This document shows, piece by piece, positions 8,904 to 14,362 of a stretch of DNA of 14,362 nucleotides. Under the pieces are notes generated by a model. It had not been told where the DNA came from. It did no database searches and saw only the letters and a list, made by a program, of their open reading frames with translations. The DNA is taken from positions 1 through 14,362 of the forward strand of contig JADNYV010000848.1 of assembly GCA_015501055.1 (NCBI GenBank). Reading direction: 5' to 3'. A program made the position numbers and the translations under genes. This DNA comes from Mucidula mucida (taxonomy: Eukaryota > Basidiomycota > Agaricomycetes > Agaricales > Physalacriaceae). Position 1 is the first letter of the stretch; every line of letters begins with the position of its first letter.

Positions 8904-9480
8904 CCTGCACCACCGATAGTAAGTCAGTACGTACTAGTATACATCTGTCGGATGTCGTACAGCTTATGCCGGCCAATGTTGCCCAGTATCGTATGTAAAT
9001 GGTACAATATGCCCACGACTGCCTCAAGGAGACTTGAACAACGGTTCAGTTTTCAGGGAGGCTTTTTCGGAAAGGTTTTTCTGTTGGTTTCATCCGATTC
9101 TCGCCCGATGCCACATGTTTTTCCTGCAAATTTGAGGCCGTGCAGAGAGCGTCGGCCGCGTCCGAGTCTGTGTCCCAACAACGACCATCCGCCAGTCCAC
9201 CATTGTCGATTAAAGTTAACCCCTGAACAACGTTCTTTGTGCGCCACGATCGTCATCCAGGAATGGCGACCCTTTGCCATTGCTTGTAGTATTGACATAT
9301 TAAGCCAGCCACTCGTGGGCGATATAAATGCAGCGGAATATGCGCTTTTTCTTTCCCAAACCTTCACGATCTCGAGCAGGGTAAGCGGGGTTTCCGTGTT
9401 TCCCTCTTCATCACAGTGACTGATGGCCTCACAGACCTCGCAACCACTTTCCTTCACTGAACAACGTATTTCCAACTACA
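8904..9480. other. intergenic region and promoter of the gene at 9481
   Basis: Open frames of 140-155 codons overlap here on opposite strands. Their translations are Cys/Arg/Pro-rich with no family pattern, so I treat them as chance frames. A TATAAA element lies inside (listed separately). Confidence 0.45.
9323..9328 (+). promoter_or_regulatory. possible TATA box for the gene at 9481
   Basis: GATATAAATG gives a TATAAA hexamer about 155 nt upstream of the ATG at 9481. That spacing would imply a leader of roughly 120 nt. It is sequence-level evidence only. Confidence 0.35.
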
Positions 9481-10047
9481 ATGACTGCCCCTCCCATCGC
9501 ATCTACCACGTCATCAGTGGATTCGAGCCCACAGGCCGCCACTCATGCAGACCACCCACAGCTTGCTTTCCCCAGCACTCCCTACCAAGCCATGATAAAA
9601 ATCACACCCGAAGATGCAGTGGTGTACGGCCACCTCAAGGCAAACCCCCGCGACCTACCATACCCTCTCAATCGCAGACCGCGGTGGCCCGCCGCGACCG
9701 ATCCTCCAAAAGGCCGGCGTCTCTTCGATGGCAACTTTTATGACGACATGCACAATATCAAGAAGGGCCGCCTTTACATGGGGCCTGAGATCGACCCGAA
9801 GCATGTTTACCTTGGGGGGAAGACGATGTCGGAGTTGCATGAGGAGATGAGCAACCGCCATGCTATGATCATGGCGTCCTACCGCGTGAACCTTGCGCTG
9901 CATCGCAATATGAAGGAGAAGAAAAGGGAAGAGAGAATGAAGGCGGGATTTGTGCATGCGGGATTCGCGGTGAAGAAGAGGATGGAGCAGGAGAGGGAAG
10001 AGGCGAGGAAGAGGAACTTGGAGGCTCAGCAGGCGGACACGCAGTGA
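9481..10047 (+). CDS. small single-exon protein of unknown function
   Basis: This is an uninterrupted frame of 188 residues with a good start context (CAACTACAATGAC). The N-terminal 35 residues are Ser/Thr/Ala/Pro-rich and probably disordered. The middle (about 36-120) is rich in aromatic and basic residues, with YQAMIKITPEDAVVYGHLK, PYPLNRRPRWP, and the LYMGPEIDPKHVYLGGKTMS stretch. From about residue 120 to the end the protein is strongly charged (EKKREERMK, KKRMEQEREEARKRN) and should form a long helix or coiled coil. I see no signal peptide or membrane segment and no known catalytic motif. It has no introns, unlike most neighbours. It is convergent with the nitrilase gene: only 100 bases separate the two stop codons. 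Its low-bias coding content and the lack of stops make a real gene likely; the function is unknown. Confidence 0.75.
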   Translation: MTAPPIASTTSSVDSSPQAATHADHPQLAFPSTPYQAMIKITPEDAVVYGHLKANPRDLPYPLNRRPRWPAATDPPKGRRLFDGNFYDDMHNIKKGRLYMGPEIDPKHVYLGGKTMSELHEEMSNRHAMIMASYRVNLALHRNMKEKKREERMKAGFVHAGFAVKKRMEQEREEARKRNLEAQQADTQ

Positions 10048-10147
10048 TGATTGAGTAGATACATAATACAGTTGAAGTATTTTTTGCTAGTGTTTACCAA
10101 TGTAGACTTACATTCACACGTTGAAATGGAGTCGCTGCGTGCATTGC

Positions 10148-11506
10148 TCACGCCTCCTTCGACTCCTCGCTGACTGCACGGGTATAAGTGAACGTGTGGC
10201 TGGATTTGAGGTTGTCGATTTCGTTCACTTTCACTTCGTTGCTCTGGGCTTCCGCGGACAGGCTATACGAGACGGGTGCCCAGTTCTGACCGTGAGCTTC
10301 AGTGTGCAGCAGATCGAAGCGAGAGCTGATACCGAGCGTTAGCGAACCGAGAGCGATGCGACATATACGAAAACTTACTAGTTTCCCATCGTGTCGGCGA
10401 CTAGCTTCACCTCATCGATCTTGCTCAAGGAAATATCCGCGTAGAGGATAGCCTCTTTGCCAGCGTCGACCGGTTCGGTAAGCGCACCACCGTCGGGTCC
10501 GTAGATCTTCGAGTAACAGCTTAGTGTAAAAAAGTGAAAAAGGCTGTTTCGATGCGTACCACAGAAAATCCACCGCCGGGGAACGTGAACCAAGGAAAGC
10601 CTGTCAGCTTCATTTTTTCCGCTCCCGCCTCGCTCACGACGTGGCAGCAGCACAGCCCGAAACAGCCGCCCTCCATCGAGACGTTCTGCGTCATGCGGCT
10701 GGATGCCTCGCCGCTAACGATATACGGCGATCCGCCGGTGCCAGGAGGGAAGGCAGGCCACCAGCCGCCGACGAAGATCTGCGGGTACTGAGAGTAGAAG
10801 TGCGTCTTAAGCCAGGGCTGAATGTGCTCCCAGCAGTTGATGGATCCCAATCTGCCGTAGGGCGTCTGCACGACGTTGTGGATGGACTGGGCACTGCCGT
10901 CGCCGAAGATGGTCTTTTCGTAGTGCGTAGGCTGGAGGAGACGGTGAGTGAGTATTTCATGCTGAACAGGAGGGCGAAACGACCAACCTTGATCTTGCGG
11001 CGGTGGTTTGCAATCCTGCCGTCAGGTAGGATCGTGGCTTGGGCGATGTATAGAGATGCGCCATCGCGTTCGGCGAAGCCGAGGACGATGGTAACGTCAG
11101 CCTCTTTGACGGCTTCGCGGATGCGATCCATCTCGGGCGAGTGTAGAGGGAGCGAATTCGCTTGATACTCTTTCAGGACTTGGGACGTAACAACAAAGTT
11201 GTTGGCCCAGGGAGTCCATGGATAACCTGTACGTTACAGTTGGAAAGACAAGGGCGCGAAGGTAAGAGACTTACCAGGAACGAAGACCTCAGGAAAGCCG
11301 ATGATTTTGGCACCCTCTGCCGCAGCTTCACGAACGATTCTGATGACCTTGTCGACGCCACCTTGGAGATCGAGCCACACGCTTTGGTTTGAACGTTAAT
11401 GCTTGGAGGACTGGATAGATGAGGACGCTACTCACGGTTCAGCCTGTACGGCAGCGACTTTGAAGACCTGGCGGTCAGAATTCGAGGGGGAGAGCGTGAT
11501 AGGCAT
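10148..11506 (-). CDS. nitrilase / cyanide-hydratase-type carbon-nitrogen hydrolase
   Basis: The enzyme hydrolyses nitriles (R-CN) to the acid and ammonia, or to the amide, as cyanide hydratase does with HCN; it is cytosolic and forms oligomers or spirals in relatives. Six exons: 11506..11436, 11381..11275, 11226..10988, 10931..10560, 10506..10379 and 10325..10148. Phases agree and give 364 residues, the usual length for fungal members. Introns are 48-56 nt. The catalytic triad is present: Glu55 in [12 protein letters not shown], Lys139 in HRRKIKPTHYEK, and Cys172 in GSINCWEH (the CWE signature of true nitrilases). Other conserved blocks are [31 protein letters not shown], and NYSRFDLL. The start Met begins a short tail ([12 protein letters not shown]) before the first strand. 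A TATA box lies 65 nt upstream. The gene is divergent from the Sec39-domain gene. Branch-1 nitrilase is firm; nitrilase versus cyanide hydratase is not decidable by eye. Confidence 0.93.
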
Positions 11507-11570
11507 TTTGTATCTCTGATAAGTGGTTGATGTGAGGGGTGAGAGTAAATGGAAGGCCCATTCTCAGAGC

Positions 11571-11577
11571 TTTTATA
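11571..11577 (-). promoter_or_regulatory. TATA box of the nitrilase gene
   Basis: The minus strand reads GGATATAAAAGC, giving TATAAAA about 65 nt before the nitrilase ATG, a typical spacing for a short fungal leader. Confidence 0.65.
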
Positions 11578-12070
11578 TCCTGAGAGGCGAAGGTAGTACG
11601 GGGTAATGAACGGATGGAAACGGGAGGTCTTCTATTACTAGAGGCGTCAAAGCAGACAGGGTGCTCTGTAGAGTGCACATTCTACGCCGAAAGAATTATG
11701 TTGTCATGTCGTAAAATCGGCGACGAAGAAGACACAGTGGAAACTTGCTGTTCGCATTCAAACCGGTTAAGCCCGGCTCATGTATGAAGGTTCGCATTCG
11801 CAGTTTTGTTAGTAGGGAAAAAGTCATCTGATAGCCTTTCAACCGATGATCAAAGCAATAACCCAGTTGGGAGATGAATTGTTGACCGTCATGCGGACAT
11901 ATGGTGAGTGCTAGCGTCAAAGTTGAGCAGACATGGTGAGAGAGACGAGGTAGTAGTTCTCAAGATGGGAAGATTGGCGATAGCCCTTGCAGTTGGTTCG
12001 ACTTCGTGATGTGCGGTGATTGCCGGATCCGGAAGAGAAAGGGCGTCATGCGCGTGTCGAGTTACCAAAA
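11578..12070. other. divergent intergenic region between nitrilase and Sec39-domain genes
   Basis: These roughly 490 bases should hold the upstream control sequences of both divergent genes. The frame of the Sec39-domain protein is open upstream to 12020, but a methionine at 12071 with an AAAATGGCC context fits best. No other gene is recognised. Confidence 0.5.
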
Positions 12071-14362
12071 ATGGCCTCACCTTCTTACACATCATGGCTC
12101 AGCCTTGTAGACAGCGAGCTCACTGTCGAGAACGTCCACGAGCACCTGGACGCGCTGCAGGATGATCTATGGGTCGCTGCAGCCTGCCACGACCGCCTGG
12201 TTAATGACGTGGAGGTGCAGCAAGCCCTACTAAGAATTGGTCTGCAGAGAACATCCCAGGCTGTCCAGCGCTGCAAGGACGCCCTAAACCTTCCTAGCGC
12301 GGACTGCGAATCACCGGAATCGCTGCAACTTGACGCCGCCGTCGCATATTTCCAGGATTTACCCATCGACGCGCAATTATGTCGTCTCCACGGGTTGTTG
12401 CTGGGGCGCCAGTACCGGCTGGTCACGTACGTGGAGATGTGCAAGGACATTCCGGACGATTTCGGGGTCAGTACTGACGAAGATGCTGAATGGGAGGATG
12501 ATCCATGGGCCGAGTCTTCAGGTGGACAGCGTGTCTCCAAAGAAGCCTTAAACTTTCCCGTCGCACCGTCTGCGTTCTTAAACTTTCCCGTCGCACTGTC
12601 TGCATTCCTCACCAGCGAATTAGTCCCGTCGGCCTGCTATATCACCATTCAAGCACTCTTCCCTTCTCTTTGCGTTCTCCTTGACCGGCACGGGGCTGAT
12701 CTCTGGTCATATCGATTCACTATTTACGACTCTTTCCCCGCCCATGTCGATCCGTCTCAGTATCGCGATTTACTTCCTCGTGTCAGCTCCGCGGAGGACG
12801 CGGAATCACCGCCTTCTTGGCGACATGCCAAACTGGAATTGGACCCTTCGCAAATTCTCATCATCAACGCTTCCGCCGCCGCGCTAGGAATAGCACTCAA
12901 TGTATACTCTGCGCCATCTGCTCAGGATGTATGCCTCACAAGCGGAGAACTATCCGATTGGTACATTCGACGCGTGGAGACGATCATGCTGTCCACCGGT
13001 ATTATGGATTTTGCCTTGGCTGTAATTCAGCATGGCGCTTCTCAAGGTGTCCCAGAGCTTGACGAGCTAGGGGAAGACTTGAGTTTGCTTACGCGTCTTG
13101 TATATGATGCTCCGGGTGCCGACGAAGAGTGGACGATGGAACGGTGGAAGAGTATGGAACCAGCGGTCATCGTTCGTGCATATACTGCGCACTCTACCGC
13201 CGAATCTCTTCCCAACGATATTCTCCATCTTGTGATGCCCTATCTTTACGTGCTTGAGTCTCGCGCTGAACGCTCCGGGAACCCCAATCCTCGCCTTCAC
13301 ACGGACCTTCTGTACGACTTCATTCTGACGGCTCCTCTAGAACATGTTGCTTCTATTTTTGAAGCCTCCAAACCAACGTCGCCTGCATCACAAAGAGTTA
13401 TCAAAGACGATGAAGATATGGCGCGTCTCGCGCTTGCTTGCCTCTACGGTAGCAATAGTCTCGACGAATGGCCTACTATGAGTCGAATATTTGAATGTCT
13501 TCCGCTTGGGACATGTCGAATTATCAGGACTATAACGAGGATATCGCGGACACGACCATCGCGTCTCTCGGTGACTTTGTCACCCCCACCATTGCTCGGC
13601 CTCGATGCACGCCTTCAGATCTCATGATTTTCTTCAAGCCATTGCCCATTTCCTCGTTATCGAGGGCGCTCGATATTCTAGATGTACATCTAGAGTCCGG
13701 CGAAATTCTTTCACGTTGGAATGTTCCTGCTCACTTCAGCTGGTTCTTGCAGAGTAGGAACAATGTGAACGAGCAGCGAGCTTGGGCTAATAGAATGGCG
13801 CGTCGGGCAGGAGGATCAACTGATGAATTGAAGACCCTCGAGGACTGGGAATGGTTGCTTGAGGATATGTTGAAGCTGGCGGGTAAAGGTGACAGTGAGT
13901 TGAGAGGAGCTTTTGGTCTGCTATCCGTGAATGAAGTCATCCGAATCTTCTTCAGCGGACTGCTCAGCACCGCTAGTAAGCGCGTTTCCCTTTGCTCAGT
14001 TTTTGTCTGAGCTATTTCTTAGGATTCGATGTTGCGAAGATCATGCTCCGTCAAAACCGTCACGTTTCTTCGTTGAGTCCCCAAACCATCGAGGAGATTT
14101 GCTTGACATCCTCACGCGAATTCTACGACAATGCGAGCTCTGGGAATTACAAAGTTGGCGATATGAAATCGGCTTACGACTGGTAAGTTCATCTACCATG
14201 AAAGAACTCACTTCTAACATGCGTATATACAGCCTCGAAGTACCGGCACTCTCCGAACAAATAGCGAAGGAGAGAGAGTTCATAGAGGCAACGTCTAGAC
14301 TATCGTCCTTCAACGTCATGTCTCGACCAGGTATACCCATATCACCCATCGAGATCCGTCTA
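12071..14362 (+). CDS. Sec39-domain protein (Dsl1-type ER tether subunit, NBAS-like), 3' end off the window
   Basis: In yeast, Sec39 with Dsl1 and Tip20 tethers Golgi-derived COPI vesicles to the ER; animal NBAS is the counterpart. My model is exon 12071..13975, intron 13976..14022, exon 14023..14182, intron 14183..14232 (CTAAC branch site), and exon 14233 to beyond the edge: at least 732 residues here. The protein is helical and acidic. Recognised blocks are WVAAACHDRLVNDVEVQQAL near the start, STGIMDFALAVIQHG, and WLLEDMLKLA. Then come GLLSVNEVIRIFFSGLLSTA, SPQTIEEICLTSSREFYDNA with SGNYKVGDMKSAYDCLEVP, and EREFIEATSRLSSFNVMSRP, all Sec39-domain features. Oddities: a 30-bp tandem duplication (12548-12607) gives LNFPVAPSAF-LNFPVALSAF, and the frame shifts by one base at about 13504, where FECLP must join AWDM. 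One extra G would restore it and no intron fits. Since Sec39 is essential in yeast, a sequencing indel is the easier explanation. Confidence 0.88.
12548..12607 (+). repeat. 30-bp direct tandem duplication inside the Sec39-domain gene
   Basis: Units 12548-12577 and 12578-12607 are adjacent and differ at 2 of 30 positions. Each codes ten residues (LNFPVAPSAF and LNFPVALSAF), so the frame is kept. The site follows an acidic linker (DEDAEWEDDPWAE) and is likely a surface loop. Confidence 0.92.

Noticed and set aside
8952..9475. Open frames of 155 and 140 codons on opposite strands
   Set aside because: The translations have biased composition, no motifs and no splice-linked continuation, and the region also acts as promoter for the gene at 9481.
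12085..12612. A 175-codon minus-strand frame inside the Sec39-domain gene
   Set aside because: It is Ser/Arg-rich antisense of a well-supported coding exon.
1..14362. Biosynthetic gene cluster with P450, hydrolase and nitrilase
   Set aside because: No backbone synthase, transporter or regulator is visible, both P450s are broken, and the other genes are housekeeping or stand-alone enzymes.

Overview
This is eukaryotic nuclear DNA. It most likely comes from a basidiomycete fungus of the Agaricomycetes type. The recognisable genes are cut by many introns of about 42-61 nt with GT...AG ends and CTRAY-like branch sites, genes lie close together on both strands, and the encoded proteins are typically fungal. 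I saw no bacterial operon, CRISPR array, tRNA, rRNA or complete transposon.

Layout from left to right. (1) At the left edge is a minus-strand alpha/beta-hydrolase (start 710, runs off the window) with a GxSxG elbow and one apparent frameshift near its start. (2) At about 1095-1540, minus strand, is a decayed fragment of a cytochrome P450. (3) At 2171-4698 are two intact minus-strand genes in tandem, both for organelle membrane proteins: an Mpv17/PMP22-family protein (6 exons) and an Yhm2-type mitochondrial citrate/oxoglutarate carrier (at least 8 exons). (4) At about 4700-6390 there is mostly non-coding sequence plus one orphan exon-like stretch (5735-5889, minus). (5) At about 6395-8294, plus strand, is a second and much longer P450 relic related to the first. 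Most of its exon-intron structure can still be read, but it has an early stop, shifts of frame, and Phe in place of the heme-ligand Cys. (6) At 8408-8903 is an unidentified two-exon reading frame broken by an in-frame TGA. (7) At 9481-10047 is a single-exon gene for a small charged protein of unknown function. (8) At 10148-11506, minus strand, is a six-exon nitrilase/cyanide-hydratase-type gene with its Glu-Lys-Cys triad and a TATA box. (9) From 12071 to the right edge, plus strand, is a Sec39-domain gene (secretory-pathway tethering subunit, the fungal counterpart of NBAS) with a 30-bp tandem duplication and one apparent single-base frameshift.

The genes do not form an obvious pathway. The housekeeping genes (carrier, Mpv17, Sec39) are interspersed with P450 debris and stand-alone enzymes (hydrolase, nitrilase). 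I did not find a convincing undescribed system. The most interesting points are the inverted pair of P450 relics around the carrier/Mpv17 block, the Cys-to-Phe change in the heme loop, very small exons (14 nt in the P450, possibly 3 nt in the carrier), and the single-base frame breaks in two otherwise conserved genes. All exon joins were made by eye from splice signals, reading phase and family resemblance.
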